DNA of 64,000 nucleotides from Methanomassiliicoccales archaeon (GCA_029907465.1 JARYLV010000007.1:1-64000), one strand, 5' to 3'; numbered from the stretch's first letter, positions 17,912 to 27,512 are shown. Program-made: numbers and translations. Notes: a model not told the origin generated them from the sequence alone.

Positions 17912-18799
17912 TTGGGTGAAACGATCGTCGCGCTCATTCCAGCTTATAACGAGGAGTTGACGATCGGGAGTGTTGTTCTTGAAACGAGAAGATATGTTGA
18001 CGAGGTCATCGTCGTCGATGATGGATCCTCTGATGCAACGGCGGAAATCGCGAAGCTGGCAGGGGCGATCGTCGTCAGGAATGAAGTCAATGGGGGGAAG
18101 GCGAATGCGCTGAAGCGGGGGTTCGAAGAATTAAAAGGGAGAGACCTTTCGGCGGTCGTTCTTTTGGACGCGGACGGCCAGCACGCGCCGCAGGAGATTC
18201 CTAAAATCCTCGAACCAGTTTTGAAGGGGAAGGCCGATCTCGTCATCGGATCGAGGTTTATGAACTCGGATAATGACATTCCAGCTTATCGACACCTGGG
18301 GCAGGTCATTCTCAATGTCGTCACGAATATGGGGACGAAGCAGAGGATCAGCGATTCGCAGTCTGGTTTCAGGGCGTTGAGCGTGTCGGCCGTCAGGAGC
18401 CTCGATTTCTTCTCCCGCGGGTATTCGGTTGAATCGGACATGCTCATTTATCTGTCAGAGAAGGGCATGAGGATCAAGGAGGTCCCGATCACCTCGAGAT
18501 ACGAGGTGCCGAAGGGGCATAAGAAGAATCCATTCGCCCATGGGCTTGAAGTTTTCGCAAGGGTTCTGAGAATTGTCAGCCAAAAGAGACCGCTCCTGAT
18601 CATCGGCGTCCCGGGTTTTATTATATTTCTAACAGGATTGATTCTCGGTTTCCTCAGTCTCATCGAGATCACGCTTTTTGGATGGGGGTGGCTGTTCCAG
18701 ACGGTGCTCGCTGCATTCTTGTTCATCATAGGCATGGTGCTCGGGATTACTTCATTGACATTGAATGCGATCGCAATGATGCTGGCAGAGAGACATTAA
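17912..18799 (+). CDS. Dolichol-phosphate-mannose-synthase-like GT2 with two C-terminal TM helices
   Basis: About 295 residues. The start at TTG 17912 follows a CGGGGGAAG site at 6 bases and gives MGETIVALIPAYNEELTIG. The GT-A core shows VIVVDDGSSDATAEIA, LLDADGQH (DxD) and DSQSGFRALS, all typical of polyprenyl-phosphate sugar transferases. Two membrane helices (about 225-250 and 262-290) anchor it. It would load a sugar on the lipid carrier from a nucleotide donor. It opens the glycan island and is separated from the next gene by about 160 bases. Confidence 0.88.
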   Translation: MGETIVALIPAYNEELTIGSVVLETRRYVDEVIVVDDGSSDATAEIAKLAGAIVVRNEVNGGKANALKRGFEELKGRDLSAVVLLDADGQHAPQEIPKILEPVLKGKADLVIGSRFMNSDNDIPAYRHLGQVILNVVTNMGTKQRISDSQSGFRALSVSAVRSLDFFSRGYSVESDMLIYLSEKGMRIKEVPITSRYEVPKGHKKNPFAHGLEVFARVLRIVSQKRPLLIIGVPGFIIFLTGLILGFLSLIEITLFGWGWLFQTVLAAFLFIIGMVLGITSLTLNAIAMMLAERH

Positions 18800-18959
18800 A
18801 GAGAGGTAATGGTTGTTAAAGGAAGGAATCAAGTATCGATTCATGCCATTCCAGTGGCGTTGTATTTCAAAAATGGGGGTGTGTCAGGAAAGAAATGAAA
18901 ACTAAATCAACAAGTTTCTGATGAGGCTTTGGTTAAACAATAAGGGAGATGAGAAGCAG

Positions 18960-20117
18960 ATGGGAGTTGCCCGGGAAACAAGTGTGATCATAGTCACCCA
19001 CAATCACGCACGATACATTGAAAAATGTCTGGGAACCGTGATTGAGAACAATCCGCTGGAAATCATCATCGTCGATAATGATTCATCAGACGGCACTCCC
19101 CAGCTGGTGAAAGAAAATTTCTCAACGTTAGAAATTATCGACTTGGAAGAGTATCTTGGAAGCGACAAACGCGAGGATCCATCAATCCACCGTTCAGAAT
19201 TTTCGTCTAGGAATATGCAAAGAGGAAGCGAATTCTGCGAAAATCCCATTGAAGATTTCACTTCGAGCCAGAACGAAAGAAAGCCACGAATAAAGCTCAT
19301 TCTGTCTCCCAATAACAGAGGATACGGTGCTGGCAATAATCTCGGGGTGCGGTACGCAGAAGGAAAATATATCGTCGTGCTGAATCCTGATACTGTGGTA
19401 GAAAAGAATTGGCTGGAGGAATTGGTAAAACCCCTGGAAACATCAGAGAAAACGATAACGACGCCGAAAATCCTTCTTTATGATGGCTCAGCCATCAACA
19501 CATGCGGAAACATCAACCACTTCACAGGGCTGACATTTACACGAGGACTGAATGAAGATCCGGGGAAATATGATGTTCCAGAAGAGGTTAGCGGTTTTTC
19601 GGGGTGCTGTTTTGCGATGAGAAAAGATCACTTTGAGGAACTCGGAGGTTTTGACGAGAATTTCTTTGTGTATAACGAGGATTCGGATCTCTCGTGGCGT
19701 GCCCATTTGAGGGGATTTAAAATACTTTATGTGCCAACATCTATCGTTAAACATGCTTATCAACTGAATGTCTCTCCAGAAAAACTGTATCACCTGGAGA
19801 GAAACAGATATCTCATTTTGAGAAAGTATCTATCTCGAAAAGATCTTTTTATTCTTCTCCCGTCCATGGTGATGGCCGAGGTGCTTACTTGGGGGTACGC
19901 ATTGAGAAAGGGATCTGGATGGGCGAAATGGAAGTTATTAGCTGTGATGGATGGATTGAGAATTGTGGTGAAAAAAGAGGAGGGCGATGGAAATCGGTTA
20001 TTTCAGAGATTGAGCAAGACCATACCCGTTGAACACCTTGCCCATAACGGAATAGAAAGAATGGTCAATATGTTTGCCAACAGCGTTTTCAAATGGAACG
20101 TGGGGGTAACGATGTGA
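18960..20117 (+). CDS. Family 2 glycosyltransferase (rhamnosyltransferase-like)
   Basis: About 385 residues from ATG 18960; the upstream extension to 18921 lacks a ribosome site. The GT-A core has TSVIIVTHNHARYIEKCL, IIVDNDSSDGTPQL, VVLNPDTVVEKNWLEEL and GGFDENFFVYNEDSDLSWR (the ED motif). A basic C-terminal region with a membrane-seeking segment follows. An unusual polar insertion of about 45 residues sits between the first beta-alpha units (residues 60-105). The stop overlaps the next gene as GTGA. Members add rhamnose or similar sugars to polysaccharides; the donor here is unknown. Confidence 0.88.
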   Translation: MGVARETSVIIVTHNHARYIEKCLGTVIENNPLEIIIVDNDSSDGTPQLVKENFSTLEIIDLEEYLGSDKREDPSIHRSEFSSRNMQRGSEFCENPIEDFTSSQNERKPRIKLILSPNNRGYGAGNNLGVRYAEGKYIVVLNPDTVVEKNWLEELVKPLETSEKTITTPKILLYDGSAINTCGNINHFTGLTFTRGLNEDPGKYDVPEEVSGFSGCCFAMRKDHFEELGGFDENFFVYNEDSDLSWRAHLRGFKILYVPTSIVKHAYQLNVSPEKLYHLERNRYLILRKYLSRKDLFILLPSMVMAEVLTWGYALRKGSGWAKWKLLAVMDGLRIVVKKEEGDGNRLFQRLSKTIPVEHLAHNGIERMVNMFANSVFKWNVGVTM

Positions 20118-20557
20118 AAATAGCTCTGGTGTGTTCCCACGGCGGACACTTATCGGAAATGCTTCTTCTCATGGAAGCATTTGAGGGCCACGAAGTGTTT
20201 TTCATCACATATCAAAGTCCGAGGACTATAGCTTTGAAACATAAGAAATATCTCCTGGAAAACATAGGGACGAATCCACTTAAGATGTTGCATGCGTTTG
20301 CTAAGATTCTTATTATATTTGTAAAGGAGAGACCAGGGCTGGTAATCAGCACGGGTTCAGAAATAGCGATTCCAGCTTTCATCCTTGCAAAACTTTTGCG
20401 AATAAGAACTGTATTCATTGAAAGCTGGTGCAGAGTTAAGACCAAGTCTGGCACTGGAAAGATTCTCTATCACATTGCTGATTTATTTCTAGTTCAGTGC
20501 CCTGAACTTGCTAGAATATATGGGAAAAGGGCGTTGTACAGAGGGGCGGTAATATAG
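20114..20557 (+). CDS. Alg14/PssD-like membrane subunit of a UDP-sugar transferase
   Basis: About 147 residues. GTG 20114 overlaps the previous stop and is preceded by GGGGG. The sequence VKIALVCSHGGHLSEMLLL, VFFITYQSPR, VISTGSEIAIPAFILAKLL and FIESWCRVKT matches the Alg14 fold, with a central hydrophobic helix that tethers it to the membrane. Alg14 recruits the catalytic partner Alg13, which is encoded by the next gene. Together they add the second sugar, GlcNAc in eukaryotes or glucuronate in the bacterial PssDE pair, to a lipid-linked glycan. Confidence 0.88.
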   Translation: MKIALVCSHGGHLSEMLLLMEAFEGHEVFFITYQSPRTIALKHKKYLLENIGTNPLKMLHAFAKILIIFVKERPGLVISTGSEIAIPAFILAKLLRIRTVFIESWCRVKTKSGTGKILYHIADLFLVQCPELARIYGKRALYRGAVI

Positions 20558-20559
20558 AA

Positions 20560-21039
20560 ATGATCTTTGTGACGGTCGGTACCCATAATCAGGGTTTCGA
20601 GAGGCTCATAAAGAAGATGGATGAGATAGCTGGGAAGATTGATCAAGAGGTTGTCATGCAAATTGGTTCCACGGATTATGAGCCGAAAAATGCCAAATGG
20701 TTCAAATTCATAGAGAGTGAGGATGATGTTCTAGGGTACTATGAAAAGGCGGACGTTATCGTGGCTCATGCTGGAGCAGGTACTCTTTTGACTGCGTTAT
20801 CCCTTGGAAAAAGAGTTATCGTGGTTCCGAGATTGAAAAAGTTTGAGGAGCATATAGACGATCAGCAGATTGAGCTGGCTGAAGCCTTATCTCGAGAAGG
20901 AAAAATAATAGCGGTTTACGACATTGAAGAGCTTGAAAGAGCTCTTAGGGAAGTCAAGAAGCTGGAACCCGCTGCGGTGGAAAGGGATATGAGATTGATT
21001 GAGTTCTTAAAGGAGTATATTAGAGGACTGGAAAAATGA
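20560..21039 (+). CDS. Alg13/PssE-like catalytic subunit (GT28 C-terminal domain)
   Basis: A 159-residue protein equal to the donor-binding half of a GT28 enzyme: MIFVTVGTHNQGFERLI, then VIVAHAGAGTLLTALSLG, then VIVVPRLKKFEEHIDDQQ. The HAGAGT and HxxDQQ motifs bind the UDP-sugar. It starts two bases after the Alg14-like gene and overlaps the next gene by ATGA, so a one-to-one complex with the Alg14-like subunit is very likely. The split two-subunit form is typical of archaea, eukaryotes and some capsule loci. Confidence 0.9.
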   Translation: MIFVTVGTHNQGFERLIKKMDEIAGKIDQEVVMQIGSTDYEPKNAKWFKFIESEDDVLGYYEKADVIVAHAGAGTLLTALSLGKRVIVVPRLKKFEEHIDDQQIELAEALSREGKIIAVYDIEELERALREVKKLEPAAVERDMRLIEFLKEYIRGLEK

Positions 21040-22157
21040 GAATCTGCATGGTAATCTCGGTCCCCTTTCCTCCCGAGGAGGGGATTGGATATCATGTTTA
21101 CAATCTCTCAAAAAAACTAATAGAAAGAGGACATGAAGTTGCTGTAATTACCCGAGGCAAATTGAAAATCGAAAAGATGCGTTTGGATGGTATAGATGTC
21201 TTAAAGGCACCATTTATCCCCTTATATCCTTTTCATATATCGATTCATGGATACTTCCTTAATAAATTATTTAAAAAAATCGAGAAGAATTTTGATCTAG
21301 TTCATATACACACGCCGCTATCGCCTATTGTAAGAACCACACTTCCGATCGTTAGTACGATTCACGGTTCAATGGTGGAAAATGCTCGTGCAGTTGAGGT
21401 TGTGGATTTAAAATCGTTTGGAACAAAAATACTGACTAGAATTGTCAGTTACCCACTAATTATGAAATTGATTAATATATCCGACGTAGTTACCACGGTG
21501 TCCGAATCTGTTTCTGAAGAATTAAAGAATTATTACGCAGACAATAACGTGATTGTTGTTGGAAATGGAATAGATCTGACACTATTTTCACCTCCAAAGC
21601 AGAAAAAAAATGAAAATTATATTTTCTACGCAGGTCGTATAAGCTATGGTAAAGGTTTGTTTGACCTTTTTGAGGCTGCAAAACGGGTCTGTCAGAGGTA
21701 TAATATTAAATTTATGCTGGCAGGTAAAGGGGAACTGGAAGGAAGATTAAGGGAAAAAGCAAAGAAAGACGGATTGCACGACAAATTTCTGCTTTTGGGG
21801 CACATTAACCAAAAAGAATTGGTACACCTCTATCAAAATGCGACTGTCTTTGTTATGCCATCACATTATGAGGGACTGCCAACTGTTCTTCTCGAGGCGA
21901 TGGCGTGCGGTCTTCCGGTGGTGGCAACAGACGTTTGTGGTAACAGAGATGTTGTGAATAATGGAAAAAACGGCTTACTCGTTCCTCCCAAATCAGCTCA
22001 GAAAATGGCTGAGGCTATATCCATGCTTCTTGAAGATAAAGATCTAAGGATAAAGCTTGGAAGGAATGCAAGGAAAACTGTCGAGGAGAAGTACACATGG
22101 GACGTGGTTACTGACAATGTCCTGAATGCTTATCACCTTGCGAGGGATGCCAGATGA
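21036..22157 (+). CDS. GT4-family glycosyltransferase
   Basis: A 373-residue GT-B enzyme. The N-terminal acceptor domain starts MRICMVISVPFPPEEGIGYH, with DLVHIHTPLSP and VSTIHGSMV. The C-terminal donor domain has IFYAGRISYGKGLFDLFEA, then VFVMPSHYEGLPTVLLEAMA, the E-x7-E motif of GT4 retaining enzymes, and GLPVVATDVCGNRDVV. It overlaps both neighbours by ATGA. The sugar is unknown. Its bases are A+T-richer than the first genes of the island. Confidence 0.9.
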   Translation: MRICMVISVPFPPEEGIGYHVYNLSKKLIERGHEVAVITRGKLKIEKMRLDGIDVLKAPFIPLYPFHISIHGYFLNKLFKKIEKNFDLVHIHTPLSPIVRTTLPIVSTIHGSMVENARAVEVVDLKSFGTKILTRIVSYPLIMKLINISDVVTTVSESVSEELKNYYADNNVIVVGNGIDLTLFSPPKQKKNENYIFYAGRISYGKGLFDLFEAAKRVCQRYNIKFMLAGKGELEGRLREKAKKDGLHDKFLLLGHINQKELVHLYQNATVFVMPSHYEGLPTVLLEAMACGLPVVATDVCGNRDVVNNGKNGLLVPPKSAQKMAEAISMLLEDKDLRIKLGRNARKTVEEKYTWDVVTDNVLNAYHLARDAR

Positions 22158-23338
22158 ATGTTTGTTTCATATGTTTTGATTTCAGGAAAGAAAATGTTAG
22201 AAGACAACCTTGGAAGTATGTTTATGAGATAAGCCAGAGACTGGCCCAAAAGGGCTTGGAAGTGGTTGTAATAACAGACACATTTGAGACTGAGCTCGAT
22301 GGTGTAAGAATCCGTAATGTGAAAAAAATATCATCTCCTTTTGGAGTAAGAGAAGAACTTGTTGAAGCGATTAATGAAGAGAATCCAGATGTTGTAATAA
22401 CACTTCTCGGAATAACCAGTTTTTTGAGTCTTTATGGCTTGAGAGAGCGAGTTAATAAGCCGATTATAGGAATCCTCACAAGTCCTATTTACTCGCTTAG
22501 AGAGGTTATGGCGGTAGGAGCGGGAGAATTCATCAGACATATCAATTATTTGGCGATACATATCGCCGGGGCACTGATTCCTCGTTTTATTATAAGAAAA
22601 AGTGCCATGCAGTATGACTACATAGTAACCTTAAGCGATGAGAACAGAAAAAGATTAGAAAGAATCGGGGTAAGGAGTAAGCTAACAACGATACGGCCAG
22701 GAGTGAATGATGGTTTTCCAAAACCTCCAATTGAAGAGAAAGTAAAGAAGATAAGAGAGAAAATTAACCAAGATGACCTACCGCTGATAATGTACTTTAC
22801 CTCACCATTGACGCTTAGAGGAACTGATACATTAGTGAGGGCATTTGCAAAGGTCAGGAAAACTATACCATCCAAACTGCTCATTCTCTCAAGACTTGAA
22901 CACGAAGAACTGATGAAGGAAGAGCGAGTGCTAAGAGAAATAGCAATAAAAGGTGCAATTTCTGACTCAGTAGAAATACTTTCTGAAGTACTGACACCAG
23001 AAGAAGTGAAAGCATACATTTCAGTAGCAGACATTATCTCACTTCCTTTCAAGTTAGTTGTATCTGATGTCCCTGTAAGCATTCTTGAATCTATGGCGCT
23101 TGGTAAGCCTGTGATATCGACCAGAGTTGCGAGCATACCGGAAATGCTTGAAGGAAGAGGTATAATAGTGAAACCAAACGATCCAGAAGAACTATGCAAT
23201 GCTATCATTAAGTTGCTTGAAGACAGAGAGCTTTGCTTAAAACTTGGAGAGGAGAGCAGGAAGTATATGGAAAGGTACCCACAATGGGGCGAGTCCGCAG
23301 AGCAGTTTTACAAATTGATTAGGGAATTGGTGAGATGA
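22154..23338 (+). CDS. GT4-family glycosyltransferase
   Basis: A 394-residue GT-B enzyme. It begins MNVCFICFDFRKENVRRQPW, and the donor domain carries LIMYFTSPLTLRGTDTLVRA, ADIISLPFKLVVSDVPVSIL and ESMALGKPVISTRVASIPEM. The E-x7-E region is changed (LVVSDVPVSILESMA), with one acidic residue replaced by Asp-Val, so donor specificity may differ from the upstream GT4. A hydrophobic stretch near residues 105-140 may touch the membrane. Overlaps both neighbours by 4 bases. Confidence 0.85.
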   Translation: MNVCFICFDFRKENVRRQPWKYVYEISQRLAQKGLEVVVITDTFETELDGVRIRNVKKISSPFGVREELVEAINEENPDVVITLLGITSFLSLYGLRERVNKPIIGILTSPIYSLREVMAVGAGEFIRHINYLAIHIAGALIPRFIIRKSAMQYDYIVTLSDENRKRLERIGVRSKLTTIRPGVNDGFPKPPIEEKVKKIREKINQDDLPLIMYFTSPLTLRGTDTLVRAFAKVRKTIPSKLLILSRLEHEELMKEERVLREIAIKGAISDSVEILSEVLTPEEVKAYISVADIISLPFKLVVSDVPVSILESMALGKPVISTRVASIPEMLEGRGIIVKPNDPEELCNAIIKLLEDRELCLKLGEESRKYMERYPQWGESAEQFYKLIRELVR

Positions 23339-23976
23339 AGCCTAGACTAATTTGCATAATTGGACCTGACGGCACGGGGAAAACAACACAAGCAAAACTA
23401 TTAGTTGAAAAATTAAGAAAAAAAGAGGTCGATTGCGATTACAAATGGATGCGTTTTCATCACTTTTTTTCCCTACCGGTACTCGCGCTTGCCCGCCTGA
23501 TGGGTTTAAGCGAAGTTAAAACATCAAAAAATGGAAGAATAATAGGTTATCACTATTTTTATAAATCAAAAATGATATCAAAATTGTATACTGGTCTTTT
23601 ATTTCTAGACACCTTGAGCTTCACTATGATGAAGGTTTATATCCCAATGAAATTACTTAAAAAAACCGTGGTCTGCGATCGTTTCATACACGACACTTTA
23701 ATTGATTTGGCAGTCTCGACAGGAGATAAGAGTGTTTATAATTCAAAAATGGGCAAGCTATTCATAAAATTGATACCAGAAGATGCGAAGACATTCATGT
23801 TAATTACAGATGAGGACGTATTGAGAGAAAGAAGAGAAGATGTTATGGAAGATAAGACATTAGAAATTAAAATCGATCTATATATGAGGCTGGCTCAACA
23901 ATTCAAGATAACAATGATGGAAGCAAATTTACCTATTGAGGAAATTCAGAATACTCTATTGAGGGCTATTGAATGA
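23335..23976 (+). CDS. Thymidylate-kinase-like P-loop kinase in a glycan operon
   Basis: A 213-residue protein beginning MKPRLICIIGPDGTGKTTQA (Walker A). It has a VVCDRFIHDTLIDLA motif matching the DR-x-x-D of dTMP kinases, and a basic LID-like segment (LRERREDVMEDKTLE). Its middle part contains unusual hydrophobic stretches (HHFFSLPVLALARLMG). Located inside a glycosyltransferase operon, it may phosphorylate a sugar, a lipid or a nucleotide rather than dTMP. Such kinase-like genes are known in polysaccharide loci, but their substrates are mostly undetermined. Confidence 0.8.
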   Translation: MKPRLICIIGPDGTGKTTQAKLLVEKLRKKEVDCDYKWMRFHHFFSLPVLALARLMGLSEVKTSKNGRIIGYHYFYKSKMISKLYTGLLFLDTLSFTMMKVYIPMKLLKKTVVCDRFIHDTLIDLAVSTGDKSVYNSKMGKLFIKLIPEDAKTFMLITDEDVLRERREDVMEDKTLEIKIDLYMRLAQQFKITMMEANLPIEEIQNTLLRAIE

Positions 23977-24632
23977 AAAGAATCGGCATAAGTTTCAGTG
24001 AATTCCATAAAAAGTTGGCAAAAGGGAGGGAGTTTCCCCCGATTATTAAAGTGCCGATATTGACCATATCATCGTGGTTGTTTCAAGGAATCCTTTACAT
24101 GGATCGCACTGAAAGAGTATTTAAAATACTGTTGGATATTCTGTTTTTCGTACCATTCTATTGTTTAATCTTGCTATTTAATTGCGGGATACCTGGGATA
24201 CTTGTATCATTTGCAATGGCACATACTTTGAATTGGGTATTCAATAGTCATATATTTGTTTTAATGAAAAATTTGAATTTGAAAAAAACCGAACCTGAAC
24301 GTTTCAATCAATATCTGGAAAGACTACAGAAAAGGATCAAAAGTGAACGTAGCATCATTTGGGCCGGAGTTTTTGGAAGCTTGGCTAGAGGTGAATTTAA
24401 AGAGACTTCGGATCTAGATGTTAGACTCGTAAGGAAGCCAGGATTAATTAATGGTGTGAGAGCGTGCTTTTTTGCGATGAGAGAGAGAGTATGGGCAACA
24501 ATTGGTAAATTTCCACTTGACATTTATGTTTTGGATAACATAGGTACTACAAACAGACATATTGATAAGAATGAAATTGGAAAAGTGATAGTGCTGTATG
24601 ATCCATGTAAAATTTTGAAAGGAGTGATTTAA
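23973..24632 (+). CDS. Membrane-anchored MNT-type nucleotidyltransferase
   Basis: A 219-residue protein in two parts. Residues 45-90 hold one long hydrophobic hairpin (ILLDILFFVPFYCLILLF and GIPGILVSFAMAHTLNWVF). Residues 115-215 form a minimal nucleotidyltransferase: VFGSLARGEFKETSDLDVRL gives the G-S-x9-D-x-D motif, and PLDIYVLD supplies the third Asp. The fusion to a membrane hairpin inside a glycan operon suggests transfer of a nucleotidyl or phosphosugar group to a membrane-bound acceptor, or modification of a neighbouring protein. ATGA overlap with the kinase-like gene couples the two. Confidence 0.8.
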   Translation: MKRIGISFSEFHKKLAKGREFPPIIKVPILTISSWLFQGILYMDRTERVFKILLDILFFVPFYCLILLFNCGIPGILVSFAMAHTLNWVFNSHIFVLMKNLNLKKTEPERFNQYLERLQKRIKSERSIIWAGVFGSLARGEFKETSDLDVRLVRKPGLINGVRACFFAMRERVWATIGKFPLDIYVLDNIGTTNRHIDKNEIGKVIVLYDPCKILKGVI

Positions 24633-25810
24633 ATGAAAGTGGCGATCGCATATAATTATGACCCATCAAACTTAAGGGGTGGAGGTGGAATTACTTATGT
24701 CCACAATCTGCTAAAGGAGCTACTTAATAAAGCTGAGGAAGTAGTTTTGTTTGGATGCAAATTATCGGAAAATCAAACTTTCAGACATTCTAATTTAGAA
24801 TTCATACCGGTGTTAAGAGGAACAGATGATTGGTGGAAATTTTTGATAAATCTTCCTCGTCGCATAAAATCTGCGAATGTTCGAAAATATTACATAATCC
24901 ATACCCATCATCCCCCAACCATGTATCCCTTTACTCGCATTACCTCAGATAATCCAAAAATATGCACTTTTCATGGCGTACCTTTAGATTGGGTCAAAAT
25001 CAATTATCGATATCTCCATCCTTTTGTTGGACCGGTGTATAAATTTGTTGAGAGACGCATAATCGAGAACGTGGATGCAATTACTACTGCAGGAATATAT
25101 CCACAAATGGGATTAAAAAAAAGATATCCTAATTTAGATTTAGATAAAAAATATGGGTAATACCGAGTGGTGTTGATTTAGATAAATTTAGGCCGATGGA
25201 TAAGAACAAATTAAAAGAAAAGTATAACCTCTGCAGATTCGATAATATAATCTTATTCGCAGAGCGACTTTCAGAAGTAAAGAATTTGAAACTGTTGTTA
25301 GAGAGTTTTGCATTGGTTGAGAATACATTAGAAGATATAGCTCTTGTAATTGCCGGGCGAGGAGATAAAGAATGGGAAATAAAACTGCTTTCCCAAAAAA
25401 TGGATATCAAGAATGTCATTCTTACTGGAGAAGTAAGTCCTGAGAAAATGCCAGAGATTTACAATTGTGCAGACGTTGTCGCTCTCACTTCTTGGTATGA
25501 GGCCAGTCCTACTGTGGTAAAAGAAGCGTTAGCATGCGGAGTACCTGTTGTTTCAACGAATGTAGGTGATGTGAGTGAGATAATTACTGATCCACAGTTA
25601 GGCACTGTTGTCGATGAATATGATGAGAAACTCTTCGCAGATGCTTTGATAAAAACCATTGAGATGACTAAAGCAATACCGGAAGAGGTCAGAAAGAAAT
25701 GCCGAGAAATAGCTTTAGAACGATTTGGTTTCAACAAAGTGGCAAAAGAATTCTTGGCTGTTTATGAGAAAGCAATGACTATGAGGGGAGCAAAAATAAA
25801 AACTAAATGA
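24633..25810 (+). pseudogene. GT4 glycosyltransferase interrupted by a frameshift in an A-run
   Basis: The reading frame from ATG 24633 (GGAGTG site at 24621) encodes a GT4 N-terminal domain (NLRGGGGITYVHNLLKELL, IHTHHPPTMYP, CTFHGVPLDWV) and ends at TAA 25158-25160. The donor domain continues in the +2 frame, from KIWVIPSGVDLDKFRPM through LFAERLSEVKNLKLLLESF to SWYEASPTVVKEALACG and the stop at 25810. One extra A in the run at 25146-25151 would rejoin them into about 392 residues. Either the gene is recently broken or the assembly lost a base. It would end the forward glycan operon. Confidence 0.8.
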
Positions 25811-26285
25811 GACCGAATGTGCACGGAATTAGTAAATCCCATTGCTTCAAAATCTATTTCAATGCGCCCCATGCATTGACTTATATTCTTTTTTTCCAGT
25901 GCGCCATATTGGATCTATGAGAGAATCTTGAAAAACACCCATTTCTGATTTAATAGAGAATGCCAGATTTTGATGATTCGATTGATCTATAGCGGTCTCA
26001 ATATATATGAATGAGACCTAGCGAGTTTTAACATGGGATTTTTCAAAAATATTTCGTTCTCACCAAAGCAATTTCAATTTCATGGGTTTCGCAATGACAT
26101 CTTTGTGGTAATTTCTCTAGTTCCATATTTTAAATGGATACCAGCTGCTATCGGTCTAGAATTCGGCAGGTGCTTTCCAAGTAGCTTGAAGCATTTCATT
26201 AGTTTTTTCCTGATCTATCGAAACGGTCTAATAAGTCAATTTCTTCCATGACTATTGGGTCAACGCCAAAATCGATCGTCAATGT
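25811..26285. other. Intergenic region between convergent glycan operons
   Basis: About 475 A+T-rich bases. A 72-codon plus-strand frame (26033-26251) has no family match that I can see and poor composition. No terminator hairpin, tRNA or mobile element is recognised. Confidence 0.4.
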
Positions 26286-27512
26286 TCAACTCTTGTTTCT
26301 TACTATTCTCTCAAGTAATTGCATCTCGATTTTAATCCTTGAGTCCCAATTACGACTATCGATTATCGTCTTTCTGGCGTTTCGTCCGAGTTCGTCTCTC
26401 AACGCCTCGTTTTGATAGAGTTGCAGTAAAGCCTTCGCAAAGCCATCTATATCGTTTGGTGGTACCAATATTCCGTTATAATTGCATCTAATCAAACTTC
26501 TCGTTCTTCCTGCATCAAAGGCTACAACAGCACGGCCACAAGACATAGCTTCCTGGATGGATAGGTTTAGATTGGATTTCAACGAAGTTCCGACTACTAC
26601 ATCGGCTATCCGCAAGTAATCGCGTACTTCTTTAGTAGTCTTTCTCCCCTTAAATTCGACCAAGTGATTAATATTCTCTTTTTCGACCAATTCTTCAAGC
26701 CCAGCTCTTTGTTTTCCATCGCCGATAATAATAAACTTAGCGGTTCTCTGGCCTTTCGGGTTCCCATAATGATTCAATTCCTCTAAGAATTTCTTAAACG
26801 CAAGAATGCCTAGGTCTACCCTTTTGAAGGAATCAAGCCTCTGAGTCGACAAAATTGTGAAAATATCATTTTTTTTTCTATCACCGCATGGACTAAAGAA
26901 ATCAGTGTCGATAGCATGGTATACAACTTCATGAAGAATTCCATGCTTTTTGTACAGGGTTAACGTTTCTTCAAGTTCCCCACCATCATCAACTATAAGG
27001 AGAAAATTTGGTTTACTGAATTTGAAAAAGAACGGAGCTAATCTTTCCATGAGTGCACTCCTAATACTTATTTTAAATGGATTGGAGCTATGCTGTAATA
27101 TGACTAGTGGAATGCGGACATTCGATTTCTTCAGGTGCCAGCCGATCATTGCCCCAAGAAGTGTTCCATGTACGTATACAATATCGAAGTCCTTTGAATT
27201 TTCTTCAATCTTTTTCGATACGGATTTTGAATAAATCCAAATTTTGAAAGGGGCTACCGGGAGTTTCAATTGTTTAAACCGCTCGAGATTTTCCGGATAG
27301 TATACCTTTGCAATAGGAACTTCAAATGAATTTTCAAAGTCTCCATCCTTAATATTTTTTGATGGTGCGATGATTAGTTGTTTTTTCAATAAAGAGTTCA
27401 TTTTTCGTGATAATTCAATCGGGTGTGTAATCGACCCTCCAATTGCAGGAGGAAGGCCATCGACGACTCGAATCAGTGATATCCCATCAATCAAACGGCT
27501 CTCGTCAACCAT
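26286..27512 (-). CDS. GT4-family glycosyltransferase
   Basis: A 408-residue GT-B enzyme. N-terminal motifs are VVDGLPPAIGGSITHPIELS and DIVYVHGTLLGAMIGWHLK. Donor-domain motifs are ILSTQRLDSFKRVDLGILAF, IADVVVGTSLKSNLNLSIQE and AMSCGRAVVAFDAGRTRSLI. The usual E-x7-E is altered to S-x7-E (SLKSNLNLSIQEAMS), so the donor site may be unusual. Its start overlaps the end of the large membrane protein gene by 22 bases, so the two are one operon pointing opposite to the rest of the island. Confidence 0.85.
   Translation of the reverse strand: MVDESRLIDGISLIRVVDGLPPAIGGSITHPIELSRKMNSLLKKQLIIAPSKNIKDGDFENSFEVPIAKVYYPENLERFKQLKLPVAPFKIWIYSKSVSKKIEENSKDFDIVYVHGTLLGAMIGWHLKKSNVRIPLVILQHSSNPFKISIRSALMERLAPFFFKFSKPNFLLIVDDGGELEETLTLYKKHGILHEVVYHAIDTDFFSPCGDRKKNDIFTILSTQRLDSFKRVDLGILAFKKFLEELNHYGNPKGQRTAKFIIIGDGKQRAGLEELVEKENINHLVEFKGRKTTKEVRDYLRIADVVVGTSLKSNLNLSIQEAMSCGRAVVAFDAGRTRSLIRCNYNGILVPPNDIDGFAKALLQLYQNEALRDELGRNARKTIIDSRNWDSRIKIEMQLLERIVRNKS

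Noticed and set aside
26033-26251. 72-codon frame in the gap between convergent glycan operons
   Set aside because: No ribosome site and no recognisable fold; aromatic-rich composition fits A+T-rich noncoding sequence.
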